DNA from: Tenodera sinensis
Lineage: Eukaryota; Arthropoda; Insecta; Mantodea; Mantidae
Length of the DNA stretch: 64,000 nucleotides
Reading direction: 5' to 3'
NCBI GenBank assembly: GCA_030765045.1
Contig: CM060964.1
Location: forward strand, 314,082,628-314,146,627
The notes under the pieces: generated by a model
What the model was told of the DNA's origin: nothing
Database searches by the model: none
Seen by the model: only the letters and a program-made list of their open reading frames with translations
Shown here: piece by piece, positions 23,508 to 34,716 of the stretch
Position numbering within the stretch: position 1 is the first letter of the stretch
Layout of the letters: every line of letters begins with the position of its first letter
Program-made: the position numbers and the translations under genes

Positions 23508-23775
23508 TGCGTGTGTGTGTGCGCGCGTGTGCATATGTGTGCTAAGTCACTATTCATTTGTTTCTCCCAATGCCATGGATAGAGTGCGGAATTTCAAAAC
23601 CAACACAAAGTGACCCGCTTTTTAAGGATTTGACTATCGTTTCAGTTGTTTGTATCCCCTTTGTATCCATAACGAAATGTGTAAGAAATCGTTCCTGCAA
23701 GCATTTATCTCAATGAACTATAGAAAAATACGTTTTTGTAAGAATAGTAAGTAGTGAAAGTCGTATGTACTATGT
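23440..23775 (+). repeat. GT-repeat family, diverged copy
   Basis: A (GT)n array is followed by GGAATTTCAAAACCAAC, GGATTTGACTATCGTTTCAG and a right end TGTAAGAATAGTAAGTAGTG, equivalent to the end of the copies at 40010 and 63008. Confidence 0.6.
23463..23541. repeat. (GT)n microsatellite
   Basis: About 80 bases of GT with GC interruptions at the 3' side. Confidence 0.95.
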
Positions 23776-24015
23776 AACATATGAGATTTTTTATTAACAT
23801 TTAATTGATCGGCAAACAATGCTATATAGATTTTTGGTGTATCTAAAATGTAATTTATTAATTGCAGAAATGGGGTAAATTACACTTGACTTCAACAATT
23901 TTACACACTGATACAATAAATTTCATATTAATTGATTAATATATCCGGGGGTCAGGGGCTCCTAACGGTAGCTTACAAATCCAGAGGCTCTGCTAGAAGG
24001 TGGGTATCTTTATTC

Positions 24016-24306
<291 letters not shown>

Positions 24307-24309
<3 letters not shown>

Positions 24310-24498
24310 CTTCTGACAATTGCCAGAATCATATAAGTTCCCCCGGTGTGCCGGAATTTTGTCCCTCAGGAGTTCTTTTACATGCCAGTAAATATACTGA
24401 CGGGGAGCTGCGGCTTTTAAGCATCGGTGTGGGCCAGGTTTGAACCCGCGACTTTGGGATCAGTAGGCCAGCGCCTAATCAATTCAGCCAGCGTATCG
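24307..24498 (-). mobile_element. tRNA-derived SINE, family A copy 4, with expanded tail
   Basis: Minus-strand copy with the B-box region GCGGGTTCAAACCTGGCC, a shortened body and a diverged 3' end (GACAATTGCCAGAATC on the plus strand). Its 3' terminus merges into the 290-bp (AAT)n array at 24016-24308, which therefore occupies the tail position. Confidence 0.8.
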
Positions 24499-26554
24499 AC
24501 CATTTATAAGAGGATTATACAGTCAGTTAAAAGGGATTATCATTTTTATCGTGGGATATGATGATTGGGGTTACTGTTAGTATGTGCGCCAGCTGAAGCG
24601 ACGTACAAAAGAAAAAAAAGAAAAAGTCAAGTATTTGAGGTTAACAACAAAAGGGTGTGGCTATCCGATTGTTGTGTTGAGTTATCACACCTTTCCAAAC
24701 TGTTAGGTTTTACTTTTATTGTTGCAAGGAAGTTTACTTGGTTAATAATCGAGCTTTCTGCATTTGTGCTGCATGATCACTTTGTGTAATTTCCAGAAGA
24801 TCCAATAGGAAAATGAGATGACGCCTAATATGTTAATAAAGGCCCTGGAACGGCATACGATGATGCCAGCGCAGCGGCAGTAACATCCTGTTGCGACACC
24901 TATAGAACCGGTACCACACCATACACACAGCAACTTCGCCGCGTTTGGAAAGCGAACAGTAACTTCCCGTTAAGGATGAATATACGACCGTGCCGCAAAG
25001 AGGAGCAAGGTCACTGAAGTCACGACCAATGTTTCGGTGACAGTGAAAGCAAGCTTTCAGCTTTCACCTCAAGGTGGAGTTCATTTGCTTTACAGATTAG
25101 CGGATGCTGTTGTGTTTTCAATAGACTTGCTGGCCTACCTAACTTTTTCATTAAGTGTATGAACATTACACTTTTTCTTTTCTGCTAGTATTACAAGCTT
25201 CCCATAGTGAGCACCACTCACCTCCGTGGAATCTTAGCGTTTGTTATGAATGTTCGAACTAGGTCCCCAATTGCTTGGTTAACGGTTCATCTTCTTAAAA
25301 TTAGATAACTTCGAACACCGAATTACTGCTTCTCACTTTGGTGATCGTTTCATTTACCAACTCAAAAGGTTCTGTCACCTGACGGGCTATTGCGAGTTAT
25401 AAACGAAAAGGAACAAGAACAAGAAAGAAAGGAACTTAATCAGTCTAACCCTTGTAAAAGAACAGAGAAATATCACATCTTATCAGCTTTCTTGGACTCG
25501 GTTTTAAACAGTTCTTTTCTATTTCTTTCATTTGAGGTTCCATCATTGCATACGCCTGATCCATCATTGTCTTCTGTCAGTCACTAACAATTCTTTATTT
25601 TGGGGCGTTCAAAATCTCTTCTTCCACAATACTTACAGTTATTTTAAGTTCTCTACTGTCTATATGTGGAAAAAGAAGTATATTACATGTGACCAGTAAC
25701 TCGATGTGTGAACAACTTAATTCAAAACCGAAAATTGGCATATATACCAAATTTCATACTGATGAGGTACTTTTGTAGAACGCAAGGCGCAGATTTTGCA
25801 GTAGGTGTTTCTTTCTTTCTTTCTTTTTTTTTTCTTTCTTTTTTTCTTTTTCTTTTTTTTTTTTTTTTTTTTTTTTTTGTCATATTTAATAAAATATTAC
25901 AATAATATCTTGTTTTCCCTTTAGCACACTTGATTCGCCGTAAGACCACTAATTTCATTAGAATTTCTTCAGTCATTCGCATATAATGCTTTAAAAATAG
26001 AAGCATGTTTAACACAGGTCAGTTTACATGCAAATGAACAGATTACGTCCTGGGTGTCTTTTTAAAATCTGAGAGCTATGCTCAATCTGCCATAGAAATT
26101 TCACCACAATCATAACTTATCTGCTGGACTACATCTGGCAACACCATGGAATGGCTCTCCTCATAGTATGGTACAGCCAGCTCCAAATTGTTTCCGAGTC
26201 ACGTGTTCCTAGTCGCGTCGGTAAGGCAGGGATAACTTATCGGCAAGTAATGTCAGGTGGTCTCAAAGGTCTAATTGCCAGCTCATACCTGTATACTGAG
26301 GGATGTAATGCGTTTATAACTCCAAAGAAAATATCATTCCAACAGTTCTCTTAAACATGGTCGTAGGAAAGTAATCTTGGTGTAAAGAAAACAAACGCTA
26401 ACGTTATAAATACAGAACGAACTCGCAGCGACATAAGTGAGGAAGGAAACCAAATATTCGACATTAGAAGTATCAGATCACTGTATAATGAACTTAAATT
26501 TTAAAAAGTTTAAATAATTTTAATATACCACCTTTTTAAAAATGGACTACAAAG
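24499..26554. other. No recognised gene
   Basis: Only the T-rich tract at 25807 stands out. Confidence 0.6.
25807..25878. repeat. T-rich (CTTT)n tract
   Basis: CTTT steps grade into a homopolymer T run. Confidence 0.9.
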
Positions 26555-26608
26555 TACTATTACTATTATTACAGTTATTATTATTACTATTATTATTAGT
26601 ATTATTAC

Positions 26609-26651
<43 letters not shown>
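26555..26651. repeat. (ATT)n microsatellite
   Basis: About 95 bases with ACT interruptions in the first half. Confidence 0.95.
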
Positions 26652-26653
<2 letters not shown>

Positions 26654-27779
26654 TTATGGATTATTACTAACGGGAAATGCATTATATCATTATCTTTGTT
26701 TAAATAATTGCTTAAGGTTTCTAAAATGCTACCACAAAAGCAATATTGTTTAAATACGTGCAGAAATACGTGCGTTTGGATAGAATAAAATTGAATATTT
26801 AGTTTCTTGTTTGCACTCCGCTCACCACACGAAAGTCGCACAAGGACAGGCACACCAGCAACTAATTCATCGGAAAATTCGTCTCTTGCCACTACACCCT
26901 CTCGTACATCGGAAAACATTTGGAGCCGTCTGCACCATATAACCGTGACCTTTGTCACACAGTTGACAGTAGGTAGTTCTAAGTAACGGATAAATAAAAC
27001 TGTATCAACAAATCGCAGTGAAGTGACGATAAGTGACGAAAGGTTGCGTAAAGAAACCAACTATGGAACTGTTCACAAATCGGGACTAGAAACTGGCATG
27101 CAGAGATAAAGATGTATTTAGCACTTAAGTAGCTAAATTTGCCGACAAATACTCTTCAGGTGCTGTTGGTTTTGTGCAACATAAGTAAATTTATTCAACA
27201 ATGTATGTAAGTGTAAAACGTAAAAATGTCTTAAGACATAAAATATTCCTCTTTCGAGAGCCAGAGGTGGCGAGTGTGGCCTAGCGTAAGGGCTATATCG
27301 CGTGCTCCGCATGTAAACCTCGCTTCAAAATACTCGTAATGAGCCGACTCTTGCACATAGAAGCGCGGTTCACAATATGCGACAGGCAAGGTACTGCAAG
27401 GTGCATCGATCGAAGGTCTGTCTACATTTATAGCGTATTTGCTGCTAAAAAATCTCTAGGATTGAGCAATCTAGTGGTAACGACCATATCTACGGCTTCG
27501 TTGCTAGGTACTGGGTACGAAACTCCCCATTCCACTGCGAAGGGTCCAAGAAAAGACGTTAGCGAGAATCTGACCCCAGAATTTAGTATCGATGTCTATA
27601 CCACGAAATTTATGTCATACATCAGCACTTGAAGGTTCGGATTAAAGGACTTGAAAGACTCAAGTTTCTGCTGCAGAGCAAAATGAAAGTAATTTCCCGA
27701 GGAAGAGTTTCGCCCGCTAAAAGATACCTATGACCAATATTTTAATTTTTGTCGTCTCAGAAGTGGACCCACTGTGGCA
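26652..27779. other. No recognised gene
   Basis: A 137-codon minus-strand ORF (26647-27060) has no known motif and starts inside the ATT array. A weak tRNA-like stretch near 27268-27320 is not convincing. Confidence 0.5.
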
Positions 27780-28110
27780 TATTCGACGGAGGAATACCTT
27801 TCTTTGGAGCTGCACCAGCTTCTTTCCTACCTGCGGAGTACTGGTTTGTCATCCTCTGATTCCCTGAGCTAAGCTCTGTGCTCTTCTGTTAACAATATCC
27901 AGAACTAAGTGCAAGTGCTGAACGTTCTTTTTCTGCGCTCCGTAAAATGCATAGCTACTGCAGGAGCTCCCAAGGACAACAAAGACTCAAATTTATCAGT
28001 GCTGTCCATAAAAAAAGGAGCGGTTGAAACTAAAATTAAGTGAAAAAGACGAAGAGTTCTTTCGACATAGAATAGAGGAATTCAACGGGAATGAAAGAAG
28101 ACTTTAATTA
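27780..28110 (+). pseudogene. hAT-superfamily transposase C-terminal (dimerisation) fragment
   Basis: At 27908-28027 the plus strand reads SASAERSFSALRKMHSY followed by SSQGQQRLKFISAVH. This is the hAT C-terminal dimerisation signature (T/S-A-x-x-ERSFS-x-L-R/K ... RL). The preceding 120 bases contain YLSLELHQLLSYLRSTGLS in another frame, consistent with the helical stretch before the motif, and the frame shifts by one base just before 27908. The catalytic domain and BED finger are not present. The piece also resembles C-termini of domesticated hAT/ZMYM-type proteins, but the frameshift and stops argue for an old transposon scrap. Confidence 0.6.
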
Positions 28111-29225
28111 GCATTCCAGTAAAACAAAGATAATGAGACAAAGAACTTATTTTCATTCATTGTGTTTTACAAGTGTAATAAACAACAACCTGTATTTGTT
28201 CACTGGCGTGTTATTTCAGCTCTGTCACTCAGGTATTTTATAGGCTATGTAGATTAACTTCGAATTTAATTTAAAGGAATGTAAACAGTTTAACGTCTAA
28301 TTTACTTCAAAAGTTTTCTTAGAAAAGGTTATCCTTTGAAATTGCTTCCCTTTTTTCAATTGTCACCGAACGCCACTGTTTGAAATACAGTCACTTCTAC
28401 AGTGACGCTTCCAGATTCTAGGGGTGGGACGTGGAATGATTCTAATAAAAGAAAACTTCCTAGGTCCTAGCAAGGAACCAAACCTGGAAACTTTGGAACG
28501 AGGCGGGTTTAGTTTTAATTGATTTTTTCTACTACTCTGACTACGAAACAGGTGAAAGGCGTATAAGCTATGATAATCCCTTGCAATCATGTGAACCAGT
28601 ATTTCAATCCTATTCTTTCCAAATACCACCATAAGTCACCTCACTCGTTATTCAAATTTTACTTTGCAATATAATGAAGAACAGAACTGTAACATCATGA
28701 CATCACAATTTTAAAAAATAGTCAATAATACGCTCAGATAAAAAAACTAAAACTTTTTTCTCTCTCTCTGTAAGCATGATGTTATGCTATATCGTTCTGA
28801 CGTACCTAAGTTAGAATAAATTGGAAGTGTGAATGACGTTTTACACAATGCTCCAAGATCTGAAGAGAATATTCTGACGGGAGAGGGAATCTCTTTCAAC
28901 GTAGTCCATGTCACTCTGCCGTCAACAGTCACGAATCCTAGAAATCAGCAGGAGGTTAAAAAGGGTGAACTTTATTCGGTTCTACTCATACAAAAACAGG
29001 TAGCCCCAAAACTTCTTTCTTTCCTCAATTTTTCAGTCATGAGCTGTTAACAAGAAAATCGTGACCTTCTTAATACTATCGTTGTCTGTGGATTACAGCT
29101 TAATTATACGTATTTCTGACAAACGCGGTGCATAAAAATAGAATTAATGAAACTTCTGTCATCCGAAGTTCAGTTTATAATAAAACAAATCGAAGCCCTA
29201 GCTTACAGAATAGCTTAAATATATA
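28111..29225. other. No recognised gene
   Basis: May include further decayed hAT sequence, but nothing specific is readable. Confidence 0.5.
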
Positions 29226-29566
29226 TTAACCCAAGGCGTACAGCCCTTTCCGGGCCATAGCCTACCGCACAGCCACTGCATCCCCCACCTCTGTCCGCCA
29301 CAGGCGTCATAAGGGGGGTGCAGTACTGGAGGGTGGTACGTGGTCAACGTCCCGATCCCTCCCGGCTGGTTATGCTGTCTAGGCAACCAGGCCCACCATT
29401 CTTCAATCAAGCAGCTTCTCAATTGGCCCCTAGGGACCAAATGAGGCTGAGTGCACCCTGGACGAGGTCTCCCAGCGGGAGAGAATTCCCACACCGGTAC
29501 CGGGAGTTGAACCCAGGTTTGTCTCTTGGTAAGCAGCAACGCTAACTGCACTATGAAGACGACCAC
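29226..29566 (-). mobile_element. tRNA-derived SINE, family B copy 2
   Basis: Same body words as the copy at 22090 (CAGGCGTCATAAGGGGGGTG, GGCTGAGTGCACCCTGG). The minus-strand head has GTTCAACTCCCGG as B box. ORFs on both strands here are SINE artefacts. Confidence 0.88.
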
Positions 29567-29579
29567 TAAGATATGTCTG

Positions 29580-29765
29580 TTCTGTGGCACTACGGCCCTT
29601 TGTAGTTTAGCCTACTGCCCGGCCGCTGGATCCCCACCTCTGCCCACTACAGGCGTCATAAGTGGGCTCCAGTGGTGGAGAGTGGAACGTGGTCAGCGCC
29701 CCGAGCCCCCCGCCCCCCAGCCAGTATATGCGGTCTTCGTAACCGGAGTTGATCATACAGAGGAA
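29580..29765 (-). mobile_element. tRNA-derived SINE, family B copy 3, 5' truncated
   Basis: Only the 3' half of the family is present (CCGGCCGCTGGATCCCC, CAGGCGTCATAAGTGGGC, GTGGAACGTGGTCAGCGCCC). It lies 14 bp from copy 2 and is followed at once by a family C fragment. Confidence 0.75.
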
Positions 29766-29774
29766 CCAGGATAG

Positions 29775-30008
29775 GTGATCAGCCCGAAGCCTGTTGTGAG
29801 AGCGAGATGAAGTGGATGGTTGGAAATGATGGCGAAAGAGGATAGGAAGTGATGATGGAGCAATTGGTGGAATGATGGCGGGGGAAACCAGGGAACCCGG
29901 AGAAAACCCGCCTCTGCGCCGGTGGGCCCACCGCACATCCAACATTGGACGCCTGAGATCGAACCCGGGTCCCTTGGTGAGAGTCAAACGGTCTAACGGT
30001 CCAACCAC
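29775..30008 (-). mobile_element. SINE family C head/body fragment, copy 4
   Basis: Contains GAGCAATTGGTGGAATGATG and CCGGAGAAAACCCGCCTCTG, and on the minus strand CCGGGTTCGATCTCAGGCG (B box), matching the head-side half of the copy at 53408. The distal half is missing. Confidence 0.8.
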
Positions 30009-30536
30009 TCACACAAATAAAGTAAAAGCGGTTGCTTACCTTCTGTTCACATATATTTAGAGCATGTGAATCCGCCTTAGTTGGAATGGGACATAGTCCT
30101 CTGTCGCCCTCTGAATTCTTCAATTTTGTAGATGAAATGCAGCCTATCTGGAGTTTAAAAACAGCACATGTAGTGCAGGGTTTAAGGCGCAGTTTGATTC
30201 CCCTAGTGTGGTGAAGTAGCCAAGTATTACCAGCATCTTAGGCAGAGCGTATACAACACAGAGGAGAACTCTAAGTAAAATATTGTTATCCAGCAGAGAA
30301 TTAAGATGAAGAAAAACCATGGGCTTTGGTGTAGAGAAAATCTGCAAAGAAATACCGACCAGGCGCTACTAAATAGGCATTTTGTGATACATTTAAAACA
30401 TATCAAGCATCAGTTTCTGCGACTATTTAATCAAACGCACACTAATACATAAATGATAATTCATAATAGGACAAGGAAAAGGCGTACTTTCTAAAACTTA
30501 GGGGTTGCAGTTAGTCAAGTGCTCTGTATCATAATT

Positions 30537-31095
30537 AGAGCTAGGACAAATATCCTTTTGCTTACAATGTGTGCGCTGTGAGTACGTATTGATGGTGCGG
30601 AGAGGGGAAGGGGGAGACAAAGATAACCTGGAACTGTAAAGATCACAGTCAGGGCTGTAACAACAAATCTAACTTAAAAATCAGACATTACAGGTACATG
30701 TGTAGTTCCAGAAATATAAACATTTTAAGCTCTTCAAAGAACAGCGATTGTAGTGATGAACTTTCTTGTTATTTTGCCTTCTTACTACCTGACGATGCAA
30801 CAAGTAATTCTGTTTTGTGTTAAGCACAGTGTATTTCTAAATGACAACCTACAATGCATGCTTTCTCCATTCACAATGAAATTATTCGTACCAAATTCTT
30901 CCACTGTTTTGTATAGCGCAGAGCAGAATGTAAACACAGAGAGCGCACAATGACCAACTCTACACTGCCAGTACTGCAGTCGAACTACTGACTGGTAACT
31001 GTACAGCACTGGATCCCTTGTTCAGCACGACGCCACGTGTATTAGAGTGGTAGTTACGTTGATTGCCCGCTCAGTGGATATTTGTCCTAGCTGTG
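30537..31095. mobile_element. Non-autonomous DNA transposon (MITE) with TIRs and 9-bp target duplication
   Basis: The left end AGAGCTAGGACAAATATCC pairs with the right end GGATATTTGTCCTAGCTGTG (17 bp perfect core). ATCATAATT occurs directly outside both ends (30528-30536 and 31096-31104). The 559-bp interior has no recognised protein. An 8-9-bp duplication fits hAT or Mutator-type elements; the TIR alone does not decide. Confidence 0.8.
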
Positions 31096-31972
31096 ATCAT
31101 AATTATATACAAAATATAATAAGAACATATATCAATTTGCCTGCTGATTAGAGCTTTCATAATAAGAATTATACGATAATACGCCTGTTATTTAAATTCA
31201 ACCAGGTAACAATTTGCCCTTTATATCAGTATCACTGTTGTATTATGTGCGCATCTTAAACTAATATGTCCTAAACCGCATTAGGGAATTTTTCTGCACA
31301 CTGCACAGTTTTCTTTTACTCCAACCGGTCTCCAAATAGTTCAGTTCAGTAATAACTGAAATTACGAACAGCAGGACTCCATTTTTTGTTTATTTCTAAT
31401 CACCAACGAGACTTCACGCCTTCATGTCCCGGTGACTCTTTAATTTCGAGTTACCTTATTTGCATATGAGTAGATCATTAGCCTTTCTGAATACTCTATG
31501 AATCTTGCAGCAGTTTCGTAAAAACCAAGTTCATGTTTCTCATTAGTGTTCCCTAATAGACAGCCAGTTCTACACTGTATATCGTTTTTCGTTTTCGATT
31601 CCAATTTCTTACGGTAGATCTCCTCCCCCTTCGAATTGGTGTTAATTCTTTCCAAACATGTTATCCTTGACCCTTAATTGCTTCCTGGTAGATCTCCGAA
31701 ACTTTCTTCAGTAGCACGGAGAATACTTTCCACTCAGGAAATCCTATAATCATTTCCATCAACAATTTAATATGCATTTATCCTAAAGCAACTGTTATCT
31801 CTTACGCACTTTTCCATTACGCATAACATATCTCTACACCTTAATCAAACATGATTTTCCTTTGCGTACCGAATCATAAGTTCTTCACGAGTAACATTTT
31901 TCACAAAATGTTGCATTACTTCCATCATTTCTTAATTGTCTTTGTGATATTGCAAGCACCAGTTCAGTTCCC

Positions 31973-32045
31973 TTCTTCTTCTTCTTCTTCTTCTTCTTCT
32001 TCTTCTTCTTCTTCTTCTTCTTCTTCTTCTTCTTCTTCTTCTTCT
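31973..32045. repeat. (CTT)n microsatellite
   Basis: About 72 bases, pure. No LINE coding sequence was recognised beside it. Confidence 0.97.
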
Positions 32046-33040
32046 ATGACAGTAACGGTTTTATTTCTGTATCATTATATACCATATTTCCTAACTTCGA
32101 GCCAGAATACTAACACACTTCTTCAGTTCTTCTAAAGATCACTGCTTGGAGACTGATGGCGGTATCATTTTGGCAATTTAATTTTCATGAAAACTATTTA
32201 TCAACAGATGTTACCCACTAAATGAATGTTACCTTATGTACCTTTCCTTTAGCTTTGTTTATTTGTCCAAAGAAATGCTGAGATAGGAACCTCGGGTGTT
32301 ACCTGTAACTACGTAGAATATCAAACCTGCAGGCTGAGTCGGCGTGTCAGGGTCTCTGATTCGAAGTCCGTCGAGCTCCCTGAAGTTCTCTTCCCTCACC
32401 TCCGGTTCAGCTTGTTTTCTCCATCGAATTTCGCCGTTTTCTTTTTTCCCCTAAGGAATGATTTGCGCTGGCTAGGATTGTCTCAGCGGAGAAACAAGGA
32501 TATTTATTTAAAGGTAAGGCAAGCGGTCAAGGAGATCTCAGTTCGAAGGATATGGAACCGGAGTAATAACACAAATCTTTACTGAGACAGTCATTCATTA
32601 AAAACCCTCAGAGAAATTTTAAATTCATAAGAAAGGAGCAATTTATGTTCAAGAATATGTTATTATGCCTTTTCAATGGGAGTTGTTAATGTCAATGTTT
32701 AAAGTAAAAATAAAAACAATGTATTTAAAATGCTTAAGAGATACTCTTCTAAAATTAATTCTTAAATTTTAGGAAAAGAATTTAAAAAAAAATATTACGA
32801 TAAAAAACAAATGAATGTAAAATACATGTAGAGGTTTTAGAAGTTTATAGTCGCCTCTAGAATATGCGAACGGGCGATTTGAAAAAGTTTAAGAGAAACG
32901 CTATTTGTATAACTGAAATTTGCGCAAGAAAATGCAAGATATCCCAGAAAGCAAAACTGAATTGTAATTTGCATGTGCATGTGAATGTAGAGCGCTAAAA
33001 CACAGGTAACAAATAAAATAAAGACTATAATAGTAAAGTT

Positions 33041-33063
33041 TTTTTTTTTTTTTTTTTTTTTTT
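33041..33063. repeat. Homopolymer T run
   Basis: About 23 T. Confidence 0.9.
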
Positions 33064-33224
33064 CAATTTTATTCTACAATATTTGTATTTTACAGTTTTG
33101 CTAATAAAATATAAAAAAATTAAAAGAATTACATCACTTGTATTGAGGATACAATTCAGCAATTGCCCTCAAAGTGCTTAAAGTCTAAAGTAAGAATTAA
33201 CACTGATATGAACTATCTTTCAGG

Positions 33225-34214
33225 AAAGTAAATGCCCAACTTCAGTGAGACCTGCGCGAAGAGTCACCTAATTCTCAGGCGTTCTTGAATTGATGGTATG
33301 ATAGTCATCTGCTTCCCTTAAAGTTCAGAGGAAATGGCAATCATGGGCTCACCTCGCAGTTTTGAAGAGCAACATTTCAGCAATCCTTCTACATTAACGG
33401 GCAAACATTGCAAATCCAGTTTCAATGCACCTGCAGAAAATATGTTCTTGTTCTTTTTCCATTAAGTTGTGGACTAGAACTAAAAATGATTCCAGTGGTG
33501 GGTGTTAGGCTTACAGAGGTAATTTTATTCAGTGAGACTAAATTCGTATATTCGCTATAGCGGATCTGGCTAAGGAGTGAGTGAGTGAGTGTGTGGGGTT
33601 TAACGGCCCGCCGACAACGAGGTCATTTGGGCCCATCTGGCTAAGGATATTCCTTCAAAGCAACAGTGGTGGACTAACATTATTTCGAATTCCATTTAAC
33701 ATTCCTCTTTTTTATTTCCCCTTTCCTTTTTTCTTGCTTAATGGGAACATTATTATTTATATAACCCGTGAGTAATATTAAATTATACAAATTAATGGAA
33801 TCTATTTCTGATAAAGCTCCTCCTTTAGGTATTTTATTCCACGTAGCGTTGTAGCTTTTTCCACCGTCTTGTGAATGCTGCAGTGCGATTGCAATTCTAC
33901 AACTGAATGCTTTATAAAGCTAGCAGTTCTGAATTTCAGTCATTAACGCAACCCTCTCCGCTATTCTTCACTTGGACTTTCGAGCTGTATCATATGATAT
34001 TAAGCTTGTTGTCTCTAACTTGGCAGCTAATTTCTCTGCCAGGTGGAAAGTTCGTAGCACCTTTAGAAATGGTTTAAAACCGGTTTTTTTTCCTGGGTAT
34101 TCGTTTAAATTTATTTAGTGGAATAAAAAAAAAGAGTATTTCTTAACAAGCACGAGTATCGCAGTGTTCGGTGTGGAGTTTAAGTTCCTTTAATTGTTTT
34201 CATTAACGACAAAC
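33225..34214 (+). repeat. Left arm of a large imperfect palindrome
   Basis: This arm aligns in reverse complement with 34717-36104. Shared long words include CAATCATGGGCTCACCTCGC, TTCTCAGGCGTTCTTGAATT and GTTGTGGACTAGAACTAAAA. It has a 58-bp SINE-derived insertion (33577-33634) and lacks about 475 bp present in the other arm. No TSD or recognised coding sequence was found. It may be a foldback-type element or an inverted duplication. Confidence 0.9.
33577..33634 (-). mobile_element. 58-bp SINE 3'-end fragment with a 13-bp target duplication
   Basis: Flanked on both sides by ATCTGGCTAAGGA (33564-33576 and 33635-33647). The insert carries (GTGA)n, GGGGTTTAACGGCCCG, CCGACAACGAGGTCATT and GGGCCC. 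The same core recurs at about 17965 and 43205. The matching site in the right palindrome arm lacks it. Confidence 0.88.
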
Positions 34215-34716
34215 AAATAAAGATAAAACGATATAATTGTTATTGCACTTCCTGTTGATAGAAGTATCATTAATTGAAAATAATGCCCAAAGATTCACGT
34301 TCATGCACGACAGAGAATTAAATACTGAATACGTGATTATTTACAGGCTGGATGTTCAAAACTTAAGATGTCGTATTATCTGGTATGTATTATAGTTCAA
34401 TAATAGTAACTTACCTACACCTTGCGTAGGTGTAGATGTCTGCTTTGTAAACTGGAGATTAGTAGGACGTTAAAAAATAAAAATTTGTTCTGTGATAATC
34501 ACTTTCTTTGCACAGAGGACCAAAAACAAAAACGAAACACTTACATTAACCGCAACTTTAAGTGCCAGAAATATTAAATAAAATAAATGTTTCAAAGTGA
34601 TGTTTTTTAAAAGCGTTCTTGAAGACAGGTAACGTCTTAAAGACGTTCCTGTTCTTGAAGATAGCCGTATATTCTGAGAAGGTAATAAACATAAATTATT
34701 ATCCGAAATGTCATTG
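34215..34716. other. Spacer of the large palindrome
   Basis: About 500 AT-rich bases separating the arms, with no recognised gene. It holds two small self-complementary sites: CTACACCT-tgcgt-AGGTGTAG at 34415-34435, and a near-palindrome around 34630-34650 (AACGTCTTAAAGACGTT). Confidence 0.7.

Larger units (their letters stand above)
31105..33224. other. No recognised gene
   Basis: Holds the (CTT)n and T-run microsatellites. A B-box-like GATTCGAAGTCC near 32360 may mark a very decayed SINE. Confidence 0.5.

Noticed and set aside
26647..27060. 137-codon minus-strand ORF as a possible host gene
   Set aside because: No recognised domain, no similar sequence in the window, and it ends in a microsatellite; length is compatible with chance.
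29198..30123. Cluster of ORFs over 100 codons on both strands, Pro/Gly/Arg-rich
   Set aside because: They coincide with G+C-rich SINE copies of families B and C, where stop codons are rare.
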